A stretch of DNA of 64,000 nucleotides from positions 15,214,293 through 15,278,292 of the forward strand of contig CM059575.1 of the NCBI GenBank assembly GCA_030386875.1. Reading direction: 5' to 3'. Of the stretch, positions 20,930 to 30,823 are shown one piece after another. A program made the position numbers and the translations under genes. A model generated the notes under the pieces. It saw only the letters and a program-made list of their open reading frames with translations, ran no database searches and was not told where the DNA came from. Each line of letters starts with the position of its first letter. The first letter of the stretch is position 1. Origin of the DNA: Morinoia aosen (taxonomy: Eukaryota; Arthropoda; Malacostraca; Amphipoda; Talitridae).

Positions 20930-22480
20930 AATGATACCAAAATCATTACTGTAGCTTGAAAACTGTTGGAGAAGAAGCATTTTAAAACTGCAAAGCCCAT
21001 TGTTTACATTATAAGCAAAACAAAGAAACATAAACAATTGTAATTAAAATTTTTTTAAACTTTTGGTTCAGATTAGACCCTTGAAATCATTATAGAGTAA
21101 TCCAGAGACATAGGAGATGACAGCAATGTCGCACCGTGAAGAAAGTGCCATGGGGAGGTGTAGCATGATAAAATACCATTTCCCCCTCCCCCCCATTCTT
21201 CAAACCCCCGTAGTGGGCAAACGAGTGAACGTACGATTTTCATTGTTTTTACGAGATGTACCTGACCTCATGCACTTATAGCAGCAAAAATCCCAGGTTC
21301 TCATGTGATCTCAAAAAACATGGATTTCTATAGGGGACGCTGTCCTTAAATAGAAGATCAAGCTTGGACTAGAAGTTGATGAATGTTGTTAAAATAGCAA
21401 AACTTATGTCAAATGTTATAGGTGGTTGATAGTATTTAAATATTGAAATTTATAATAGAATTGCAAATGTAATAAAAATGCCATTGATGATAGTCAGTAA
21501 GTATTGCTAGCACATTTACCTTAAGTATAATGATGCATGGTAATGATGTATCTTAACCTTTCCATTTAATACCAAAGTAAACTAGAGTGACACTTTTAAA
21601 TCTTCTGAATTGTAACTTTGTTCCAAATGACACTCATCAGAACATATGTTATTGCAGCTGTAAGTTTGAATTATTGAAACTATTTTTCCTGAAGAAAATA
21701 ATGATAAAAGTTCATTCATACACAAAATTTCAAAAATTTAATTATTTTGGTCATTTTTTAAAATTGAATAAAGTACAGTATTACCCCAGTTTATGAGTGC
21801 CTTTGCTTGTGAAAGGAAAATTACGTTAAATTTTTGTACTGGCTCTGCAAAAAAAAATAAAAATGGGTTACAAACTGATTCTGGGTTATGAGTCTTTTGC
21901 TCTACAGGCTTAATCCTGATACAAATTAACTTGTTGGTCTGGGTTCACCTGTAAGTGACCTGCATAGTAATATGTTGAAATTATTCCTCATGTCACCACT
22001 GTATTTGAATTGCTTATATACCATTGTGTCCTGTGTAGATCATATCATTAAGGGAAGAGTACCCCCAAGATGCCGAATTTTCTTGAGAAATTGGGTTTCA
22101 GCTGCCATAGGAAGGGTGAGATGTCAGGTACATCCTGTGAAAAAATGAAGTTCGTACGTTCATTGGTTCGCCCGCTACGGGGATTTGAAGAATGGGTGGG
22201 TGGGAGGTGGAAGAGATATTTTATCATTTTACACGTCCCCCTTGGCACTTTCTTCACGGCTTGACGTTGCCATGTCATCTTCTATGTCTCTTTATTACTG
22301 TATAATAATTTCAAGGGTCCTAGATGACCCAATAAAGAAAAATTGAGATTGTTTATAAATCTTTGTTTACCTGTTTTGCCTTATTTTGGAGGATCGGAAT
22401 GTAGCGGTTCCAAAATGTATCTCCTACTACAGTTTTTGAGCTACAGCTATGATTTTGGTATCATTGGATGCGGAATGACA
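20930..22480. repeat. Large foldback repeat, ~1.55 kb
   Basis: Arms about 20930-21260 and 22110-22480 are inverted copies: AATGATACCAAAATCAT against GATTTTGGTATCATT, and the CCCCATTCTTCAAA/TTTGAAGAATGGG segments. The core of ~850 bp has no gene. Confidence 0.7.
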
Positions 22481-22536
22481 AGGGCTTTCCGAAAACTAAC
22501 TATGCAATTCAATATTCATTTGTGATCAAGAGAAAT

Positions 22537-22620
22537 AAAGACATTCCTAGGAATGTCTTTTTTGTTCCTAGGAATGTCTTTTTTGTTCCTAGGAATGTCT
22601 TTAAGTTCTTAAAGACATTC
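22537..22620. repeat. Palindrome and 21-bp tandem repeat
   Basis: A perfect 24-bp palindrome at 22537-22560 (half AAAGACATTCCT), then two more copies of a 21-bp unit GTTCCTAGGAATGTCTTTTTT, and a partial inverted copy. Confidence 0.75.
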
Positions 22621-23542
22621 ATAAAGTAAATTCATTGACTAAGAATGAAACAAAGAAATTGATGAAATGGATATGAATAAAATTAAACTACAATCATTCA
22701 ACTACAAATTCAAAGGAGTAACTTGGAAAAAATTAATTACAAAAATGGTCACAAGATCTGGCAAAACTGAACACTTAATTTTTTAACAAAAAGAAATAAA
22801 AAAAAACAATATACCAAAAAGAAACATCTTGCTCACTACAAAGTAAATATTAGCCCAGAGCAATAAAAAATATATATACAAGCAAAGCAAAACTGAACAA
22901 TACAGCAACACTCAGGAGATCAACACTTGGTTTTATCTTGTGAAAGTGAAGCTCTGCCAGCAAATACTGCCTTAGATTTTCTGTAAATCTAAACGACTGA
23001 AAATGTAAGAAAGACAGTGCATTCAGAAATTATTTTAACCAAAGAACACAGCAAAATCAAGAACATAAAATAATCAATGAACACATTAAAACACATTTAA
23101 ACTCTTATTATTCTCCACTTGACATTAATAATTACTTGAGAAGACAGGAGAAACAATGTATTCACACCTATGCAAGCTGGATGTTAGTGACACTCAAGAG
23201 ATATATTTGAGGTCATGCCTATGATTTGATATTTATTTCATTGTGTCCCAAAATTCAAATGAAATCCTTACAAGGCTTGATAATTTAAGCCTTTGTGAGA
23301 AATCTAGGAATAAACTTAGATGACTGTGCTAATCAAAGTCTGAAACTAGTCAATAAGGCAGAATTACTCCAAGAAACATAGGAGTGGGTGCTCCAGTTAG
23401 ACCGTGTGCACAAAAGCATCTGTAGAAAAAGTCATTGATCAATTGCTTGAACTAATTTAGAGAAATACCATCAAAAAATAAAAATTTAAAATCAAACTAC
23501 ATTGATCTGTTCACTAAATATTGCATAATGGTCATCTTGATC
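22621..23542. other. AT-rich stretch without recognised content
   Basis: No supported ORF, RNA gene or repeat. Confidence 0.4.
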
Positions 23543-23609
23543 TTAATACCTCGAGTGCGATGCAATAAACTGAAGTTCAATATTCAGCTCAAATTTGAGT
23601 TAATTTTAA

Positions 23610-24202
23610 CCCCTTCCCCGGCAGAAACGTGTTTACTCGTTCTTAAAAAAATGTTCGTTTTTCAGTCATCGACGAGTATATGTGTCTAAAACTTTACCCT
23701 CAAAAATCAGCAACATACGTATATACTTATCAATTTTAAGCCTTTGTAAGCCATTCTACGTGTGAAACGAGTATCTCGTCAAATTGTACGCCTGGCAGAG
23801 GCGATAGGGTAGAGCTGTGGGATTGTAAGGACATTGTTACTAGACTTGCTACAGCTGTTGACGATGGATGGGTGTTGTTTGCATCCATATTTCCATTCAT
23901 TTTTTTGTACCATTTTCGAGTGTTACACCTCAAATGTCTAGTTCAACGGACGATAGTGAATATGAACCTTCCCTCAGAAGCTTGAATACTTCTGATAACT
24001 CTGCCAGTTCATCAGACAATGACTACTTGACTTGTTTTTGCCGAAAAAGGTATTTTCAAAATAAAAAATTAAACGCAAAAATAAGAAGAAAAAAGAATTA
24101 CAAACTGTTTTCATTACCAGCATCAATAATACTACATAGAACCAAAATAAAAAATTAGTCTGAAAAAGAAACATTTTTATCAAAAAATTGTTGGGAAAGG
24201 GG
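23610..24202. mobile_element. piggyBac-type element C (internally deleted)
   Basis: 593 bp between TTAA at 23606-23609 and 24203-24206, with termini CCCCTTCCCC and CCCCTTTCCC. It contains a + frame reading MSSSTDDSEYEPSL (from 23937) that is acidic and Ser-rich like the N-terminus of piggyBac transposases, followed by a basic stretch and a stop near 24158. Interpreted as a transposase remnant, not a host gene. Confidence 0.75.
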
Positions 24203-24206
24203 TTAA

Positions 24207-25046
24207 CCCGTCTCCACATGGTCGACCTACCAAGAGGTTTGAAGAAAATAGGTCAACTGTGCAACTTACTGTACATTCATTAATCATGTTAGAAGTTTCA
24301 TTGGGGGTTCATTGTAAAGAAAGAGAGTTGCTCTTTCTGTCAGTGGGGAAAAAAATACTGCTACCCCAATGAAAATCTACGAAATTCGAGTTTTTATTTC
24401 GGTAAAATACAAAAAACAGAAATCAGAAAATCACTGGCCATTTTTCATTTATTGCACTTTTATGTTTGTTTATGATGCATTTTCATAGATTCTGAGTTGC
24501 TGAATCTTGTGGTATGTGAATTTTTTTTCAGGTCCAATAGTTCTGGAGTTATGTGCACTATATGTAAAACACAGTTTTTATTTTTTAGTTCATTTTGTGT
24601 ATAGGTTGTTATCGAGCAGTTTCATTGTTTGTAAAGAGTTTGAAATGCATAGAGCTTTTCCTCCCAAATACAATAGTGGTATTACTTTTTGCCTAGGAGT
24701 AAATCTGCGGATTTGGACTCTCATTTTTGGAACAAAAAACATAAGAAAATAAAAATGATGGCGACCTTCTTAGAGGCAGAGTGTGTGCTGGTATGCCTCA
24801 GCTACACTGCTGGCCTTCTAAGAGGTTGTGCAGTGCCGGTAGCTACACTCCAGACTGAGCAGAAGAATTCATACAGATTTGAGCTTGATACCTCTCCTTC
24901 CCTGTTCCTTCCACCTAATTTTACCTTACACCAATGAATAGCGCTCAACGAGACGCTTAAGACCATATATGGCAACCCTAGGTTTGCTGATGTGAAACAT
25001 GTGCTAGCTTTGCCGACCTTCTAAGAGTCCAGGACGTGGCGACGGG
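24207..25046. mobile_element. piggyBac-type MITE D
   Basis: 840 bp between TTAA at 24203-24206 (shared with element C) and 25047-25050. Termini CCCGTCTCCACAT and CCCGTCGCCACGT. The motif GACCTTCTAAGAG, or close variants, recurs near both ends and twice inside (about 24226, 24762, 24813 and 25016). Short ORFs inside are not recognised. Confidence 0.75.
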
Positions 25047-25218
25047 TTAATAATTAAAAAAAATTTTTGATAATAACAAATATTAAATAGATTGTCCTTT
25101 TATTTAGTTCTCCTTATGGATTTATTAAAATTGAGTGAATGACTTCTGGTCGGTCAGCAGCATTATGAAAATCCCCTTAGTGATCGGCGTTGGGTTACAT
25201 CACACTTGGAAGTGTTAA

Positions 25219-25440
25219 CACATTCACTGCGATGGGTTGAAATGAAGCTCAATATTAAATTCAAATATAAAGTCAATTGTAGTAATTGACTTAGAAAATA
25301 GCAAACATTAATTAGATCAAGACTTCCATTTAGCTTTCATTAAGTATTAATAAAAAATGAGTTAGTGACTGCAGGTGGATTAGCAGTACTATGAAAATCA
25401 CCTAAAATGACCACCGGTGGGTCACTTCACAGGAGATGTG
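25219..25440. mobile_element. piggyBac-type MITE B (sister of A)
   Basis: 222 bp between TTAA at 25215-25218 and 25441-25444. Begins CACATTCACTGCGATGGG. Similar to the outer parts of element A and to the short element at 39815. Confidence 0.7.
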
Positions 25441-25919
25441 TTAATGGTTTTCAGTTGTTAGCTTTTGTATGAGAAAAATAGGAAGATTACAGATTGGACT
25501 TATCACTATTATTTATCCCTTTGTGTTTGATGCCTCCATTACACATTCTCTGTGCACACCATTATAATTACAGCAAAAAAAAAGGAACACTGACTAGGTA
25601 ACTCATTATTGAGATGTTTATAATCCTGACCAATTTTTACTGTTGAGTTTTGCCCTCTTAATTCGGTTCTTAGTGGCTCATTTGTAGATTGTTTAACTCA
25701 AATGCCAATCTATTCATTCAGTATATTAGTTATTTGTAAGAAATGTTGTGGAGTTTTAGTTTGTGAGCTTCTCCATTTTAAATTGAATAGTTAATTCCCT
25801 ACTTCAAAACCTTTTCAGTTGCCCCTAGATTTCTTGAGCATGCATTAGTTTTTAGCTGTTAATAATTCCTGTTTTGTTTTTAAGCTTTTTAATGGTTTCA
25901 TGGTTTTCTATTTTTTACA

Positions 25920-25957
25920 GATTATGCCTTTTTTTTCATTTGTTACTTGAATAAATC
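25920..25957 (+). promoter_or_regulatory. KMT5A 5' UTR end with acceptor and short uORF
   Basis: A splice acceptor (pyrimidine tract ending TTTTTTACAG at 25919) precedes the start codon, so at least one upstream non-coding exon is likely. An 8-codon upstream ORF (ATG at 25924, TGA at 25948) lies before the main ATG and could reduce translation. An in-frame TAA just before 25958 rules out an N-terminal extension in this exon. Confidence 0.6.
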
Positions 25958-26803
25958 ATGACTGAAAAAGACATGGATAGTCAGGAGTCTGCAGCTGAAT
26001 GCTCACTTGCACTGAACTTGTTTCCACGCTACCCTCGACTTGCTCCGGTGTCTCCTGTGAGATTAAATTGCTTCAATGAAAAGGGGAAAGTTGTAAAAGC
26101 TAAAACACCTGTTAGGGTTGGGTTTTTTAAGAGATTTGGAAAGTGGGCTACATCTTTGCTAACTTCACAAAATGAAGCCAATGATATGGATGAATCTAAT
26201 GCTTTTTCCCAAACAACTGAAATAAATTCTTCAACTCCTTTTATTAGCTGCAAATCTTTTTACTCACAGTCCCATGCTCCAGAAGTAAATTTTGGTTCAA
26301 ATTCATCTACAGTCAAAACTAAAACACTTGTGAAGTCCATCGCTCCAAAAACAAGTTTGAAGCTTGTTAAGCTGCCTGCCAGTCAAATGCGAGAGCACAT
26401 CAAGAAGAACTCTCCTGTCAAGTCTCCGTGTTCAGACAGAGAAGACAAAAGAACTCGTTGGAGAGCTTGGTGTAAATCAACTGTGAAAAGTTCATTATGT
26501 GGTGTGTCTACTAAAAATAAATCCCAGAAGAAAAATACAGGAAACAAATATGTGAAATCTAAGGAGAGTGCTAAGATAGAGGAAGAAGAGAAAAGTTTTC
26601 TCTCGTGGGGAAAATTTGATGGCTCATTTGTCATTGAAGCCAAAACATTTTATGGTACTATGGGTTACAATAAAGAAAATGAAGACAGAACATCTGATTT
26701 GCCTCTCCGCAAGTCAAGAAGAAAAACAGCCCGAAGAATCCAATTCGAACAAAGGGTTGACCTAATTAGAAAAATAAAATCGAAGTGTCAAGATGGTATT
26801 AAG
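25958..26803 (+). CDS. KMT5A: KMT5A (SETD8/PR-Set7), coding exon 1
   Basis: First of three coding exons (25958-26803, 29210-29400, 30610-30823; 416 residues) of the nuclear enzyme that methylates histone H4 lysine 20. The family acts in chromatin compaction, mitosis and replication licensing. This exon gives residues 1-282, a low-complexity, Ser/Lys-rich N-terminal region typical of the family and poorly conserved. Its end (RRIQFEQRVDLIRKIKSK) is the basic helical segment before the SET domain. The exon ends in AAG followed by GTGAGT, phase 0, and joins exon 2 in frame. The protein is near the human length and shorter than the fly protein. I chose this ATG because TAA precedes it in frame. 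Confidence 0.9.
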
Positions 26804-29209
26804 GTGAGTGCTAACAATTACTCTATACCTCCTTTTTCAGTATTTTGGTGATAGGTTTATCAATTACCATTTGTTTAATGGAGTATTTTTGCATCAATGT
26901 CTGAATAATTAAAAATTAAAATCCTTAATATGTTTACCAAGTCAATCATAAATTTTTCATCAGATCGAAAGTTCATTTCCATGATTTTTACCTTGTCATT
27001 TTAGAAATTTTTATTCTTGATGGTTTTTTGAAGTAATTGAAAATGTTGAAGTTCATTAGTGTAACATTTTTTGATTATGGTTTTAGAAGTAGAACAGACC
27101 TTCATGCTTAATTTGTTTGACAAATTTGGACTCTCAATATCATAGTACAGCACAATCTTCCTTAGGACATGAGTCAACTGTTTTGGTAAGAGATAGAATG
27201 CAACTAAACTGTATAGGTTTAATGCAACTGTTGAGGTAAAACATTTTGCTGGAGTTACAAAATTTGAGAATGGTGGTACAGTGGTAGTCCCACCACTCAT
27301 AATTTTTTAGCAATGAAAACCTTCAACTAAATTGAGATGCTCACTAATTCATTGCTGCTGTAAGAATACTGGTAATCAGTCATTCACTCTAATTGGGTAG
27401 TTTTTGTTCGGTTATAAATATTTGAAATTCAAAATGGATCATTATATTTTGCATGTAATATATTTTCAAACCCTATCACTTTCTTGATATTTGAAAATTC
27501 ATGACTTACTCAAAGCTGGGAACAATGCTGAGATGTTACAACTTCTAAATTCCTGGTCTATGTAGAATTAAAGCTTAATTGGCAATACTTATGTTTAGTT
27601 GGTGCAGTTTGTAGATTATAAATTATAAAATATTTTTCGTGGTTTGAGTTGTACTTGTTCTTAATGTGAGCATTTTTGCTTGTATTGAACTAAATCCTAC
27701 TTTACAGTTGAAGCTCTCATACATGAGTTGTCAAAAATGTCTTTGAGAATCAAATAGCTCATGTGATTAAACTCATGGGTAAACAAATTTGTTCACTAAG
27801 CTCATACTACAAATAAAATAAGTCACTTTGGTATTTAGTAGTCTACATTAACAAATGTGCTGGGCTAGATTGTGTTAAAGTTGTTATTTTATTCCCTAGA
27901 TATTTCAGCAGGGTTATCATAAATTGTTTCCTATTGTTCCTTTTTAAGTGAAGATCGTATTTATTCTCTTACCTTATGTTGTCTTTCCGTTGTAAACCTT
28001 CACCCTTCACTCCATAAGGTTTGCACTATTTTTGCAGCTGATTTTTCAGTGTTTTTGGATTGTAATTTTTACTTCAACCATTTGTGAGTTTGAATTCTGC
28101 TTGCCATTTCTTACTTCTATCATCTGCTTCCTGTATTAATGTAAAATTTCATATTTTCATCCACAAAATGATGGCCAGTCCTCCATGGGGAAGTTTACTT
28201 TGCGCTTTATTTTCATGTCACAAGCTGCAACTCTGTATTTCCACATTGATATATATTTTTTAGTAGACAATAGTTACACAATAATTTTACTTTTCATATT
28301 ATATAGCTACATTCATGAAACATGAGGTTTTCCCGTTTTGCTCAGATTTCTGTGTAAATGTGAGCTTTTTACTGCATCGTGAACAGTAACTTCATAAAAC
28401 TTCATATATTTATGACTTAAGTAGATAAATACCTAATTCTGTGATATAACAATATACTTAGTTATTAGATTTTTGCCCAACCCAAAGCACTTTCAAATTG
28501 GCACATTATGTGGAACTGAATTCTTTGTTTAATTTTCACACAAATATCAGATGTAATGGCATTAGTCTTGTGCTTCACTTTGTGATATCCCATGGTAGGT
28601 GTACAGGAAGGGTAAAGAAAGTTGACAGGGTTGTTATCTAGTAACCAACCAATGGCCCCTCAGGGGGATACAATTATTGTATCTATGGGAACTAGCGCTC
28701 CCAGGGGGACAATGTGAGGGCCCGAGCTAAAGGTTAGGTAGGCTTTCTTTTGTTAAAATAGAATAGGTTTTTGTTGTGTTACGGACCATCTTTTTTCGGT
28801 TCACTGCTGTCCTGTTTTTCACCGCCTACCACTTTCTTCTTCAACTTTTTCTTGTTTCATGAACTTCTTTCTTAGCTTTCTGTTTCTGTGCCCTTTCTGC
28901 ATAGATTCCACGTTCCCTTAACTCCATACTAAATGGTGCCTTCTTCCTTCCTCTCTTTACATCTCATTGTTGAGGATAGGGAGGCTTAAACTAACTAATA
29001 ATCTAATAATCTAACCAACCAATGGTATGAGAAATTCATCACTTCTTCCCAATTTACCAATCTTGGAATTTTAAAATTGGGAATCCTAAAGTGCATTTCA
29101 CAATTATATTATTTATTGTAATAATTTTTTAACAGCAAATTCACTTTAGCACTTTAAATTAACCTTTGCAATTCACATGTATCACTTACAGACATTTCTT
29201 GTTTTGCAG
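26804..29209 (+). other. KMT5A intron 1 with R350 repeat
   Basis: GTGAGT donor and TTTTGCAG acceptor. It holds R350 copy 3 (28655-29025) in the gene's orientation. The 99-residue minus-strand ORF at 27001-27300 shows no recognisable domain and is not called. Confidence 0.8.
28655..29025 (+). repeat. R350 repeat copy 3 (best preserved)
   Basis: Starts CCTCAGGGGGATACAA, then GGGCCCGAGCTAAAGG, TTACGGACCATCTTTTTTC, GCATAGATTCCACGTTC, and ends GGCTTAAACTAAC plus AATCTAATAATCTAA. No ORF and no clear RNA polymerase III boxes. Probably the 3' end of a LINE or a SINE; family not recognised. Confidence 0.75.
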
Positions 29210-29400
29210 ATGGTGGAATTCCCAGGCAAAGGTAGAGGAGTTGTGACCACCAAACCCTTCAGTCGAGGGGAGTTTGTAGTGGAATACGTGGGCGAGCTGG
29301 TGCCTCATGATGTAGCCATCGCCAGAGAGCAGGCCTATGAAGATGACGAGTCCATTGGTTGCTACATGTACTTCTTTCGGCATGAAGATGAAGGCCTCTG
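29210..29400 (+). CDS. KMT5A: KMT5A coding exon 2 (SET domain, first half)
   Basis: Residues 283-345 plus two bases of codon 346. Contains the SAM-binding GKGRGV motif (residues 288-293) and the FSRGEFVVEY and GCYMYFF segments of the PR-Set7 SET domain. Bounded by TTTTGCAG and GTAAGA; ends in phase 2. The spliced junction restores a CVDAT motif. Confidence 0.93.
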
Positions 29401-30609
29401 GTAAGATTAAGATGTGTTCATCGAAGTATTCATTGCTCAAATTTCCTTAAATCAATTTAGGTAAAGTTTGAGTTTTAGTCGTCAGCCATTGTTTGTTATT
29501 GGCATGAGGTAATTGTGTGTATGATACACATGCTAAAATCTAATGGTGTTGGAAATCATTCCTGATGCTTGAAATTTTACAGTATTTCAATTGAAACATG
29601 TCTTTTAGTTACTATGGATTCTGTATGAGATTGAGTGAATATACCTCCTCAGGGGGATTCATTCATTGTATCTATGGGAATTAGTGCCTCCAGGGGGATT
29701 GTGTGATTCCCCAAGCTGTAAGTTAGGTGAGTCTTCATTTTGTTGAAATAGGATAGGTTTTGGGTTTTGTTGTAAACCACCTTTTTTTTGTCTTTCAGCA
29801 TCAACTAGTTTTTTCTTCAACTTCACGAGTAAAGTTAGAAAAGAACCAATTCAGGCTAGTAAGTAGCGATGGCCGAATTTTGCTTCAAAACATTGCATGG
29901 CCTCAAGCTACAGTCAGAGTAATGAAGTTTAAATTATGAAATTCAGCAACATTTCTGTATTCTCTGGATATTTCTGCTACTCACACTTATTTCTAGCCTT
30001 TGATACGAAACATAACATTCTCAAACATGGAAGAGGTAATTGAAACATTCAAGCAGCTCTGTATAATGTGAGAAATTTTTCAAAGATGAAATGCAAACCT
30101 TTTGAAAAAGTTCGGGCTGAAGACATTGATTAACAGGGCTCATATTTTAAATAGGTATCAAAAATTTTCAAACTTCATTTTTCCTTTCAAGTGTGGCAAC
30201 CTATTATCATAAAGATGCTGTTGAATACTGTTACCTATGAAATCTATTTTTATCTAGTAAGTTTTATACAGTGATCATGTGCAATTATGAAGACCCTCAG
30301 TTGTGCATCCGAATTTTAACTTCAACCTACACCATTGCATACACAAGCTCCAACCGTATGCTTTGGTTGTCAATGTCTCTTTGTTACTCTTTGAAAAAAC
30401 ACCCTCATTCCCTTTTAATATTGTTGATGTTGTAATATCTATGATTTACTTCTGTCGCCGTACATTCATTATGTTTTGGATGTCACCATCACTTAATATT
30501 GTTACACTTCAAAAAGTTGCACTCATTATGCTAGATAACTGTTGATCATCTTATATCTGTCGTTTACTTTTGCCCTCGTGTGTTCATTGGGTGTACACTT
30601 CTTGTGCAG
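29401..30609 (+). other. KMT5A intron 2 with partial R350 copy
   Basis: GTAAGA donor and TCTTGTGCAG acceptor. R350 copy 4 lacks its 3' half (29645-29830). Nothing else recognised. Confidence 0.8.
29645..29830 (+). repeat. R350 repeat copy 4 (5' part)
   Basis: CCTCAGGGGGATTCATT through GTTGTAAACCACC and TTTCAGCATCAACTA; similarity then stops. Confidence 0.65.
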
Positions 30610-30823
30610 TGTGGACGCTACGGAGGAGTCCCCGTACCTCGGTCGCCTCATCAACCACAGCCGGCAGTCGGCGAACCTGACCCCGCGCGTGTTCACGGTG
30701 AACTCGACGCCTCACATTGTGCTCGAGGCCAAGACAGACCTGCCTGTGGCCACTGAGCTCCTCTTCGACTACGGCGATCGCTCTCGAGAAGCTATTGAAA
30801 ACCATCCATGGCTACGAAAATAG
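30610..30823 (+). CDS. KMT5A: KMT5A coding exon 3 (SET domain, catalytic half)
   Basis: Residues 346-416. Holds RLINHS (residues 358-363, SAM and pseudoknot motif), the ELLFDYGDRS segment with catalytic Tyr400, and the C-terminal HPWLRK that closes the family's active site; stop TAG at 30821. Residue 398 (TTC, 30764-30766) is Phe where the human protein has Tyr334, the residue that limits it to monomethylation. The exon is markedly more GC- and CpG-rich than its surroundings. Confidence 0.93.

Larger units (their letters stand above)
23547..25214. mobile_element. piggyBac-type MITE A, split by two other MITEs
   Basis: Flanked by TTAA at 23543-23546 and 25215-25218. Its outer parts (23547-23609 and 25051-25214) align with the complete sister element at 25219-25440, including AAGYTCAATATT near the start. 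The two inner MITEs C and D sit at its internal TTAA. Non-coding. Confidence 0.7.

Noticed and set aside
26029..26643. Minus-strand ORFs opposite KMT5A exon 1
   Set aside because: Shadows of the coding strand with no domain.
27001..27300. 99-residue minus-strand ORF in KMT5A intron 1
   Set aside because: No recognisable domain, AT-rich composition, no splice or promoter context.
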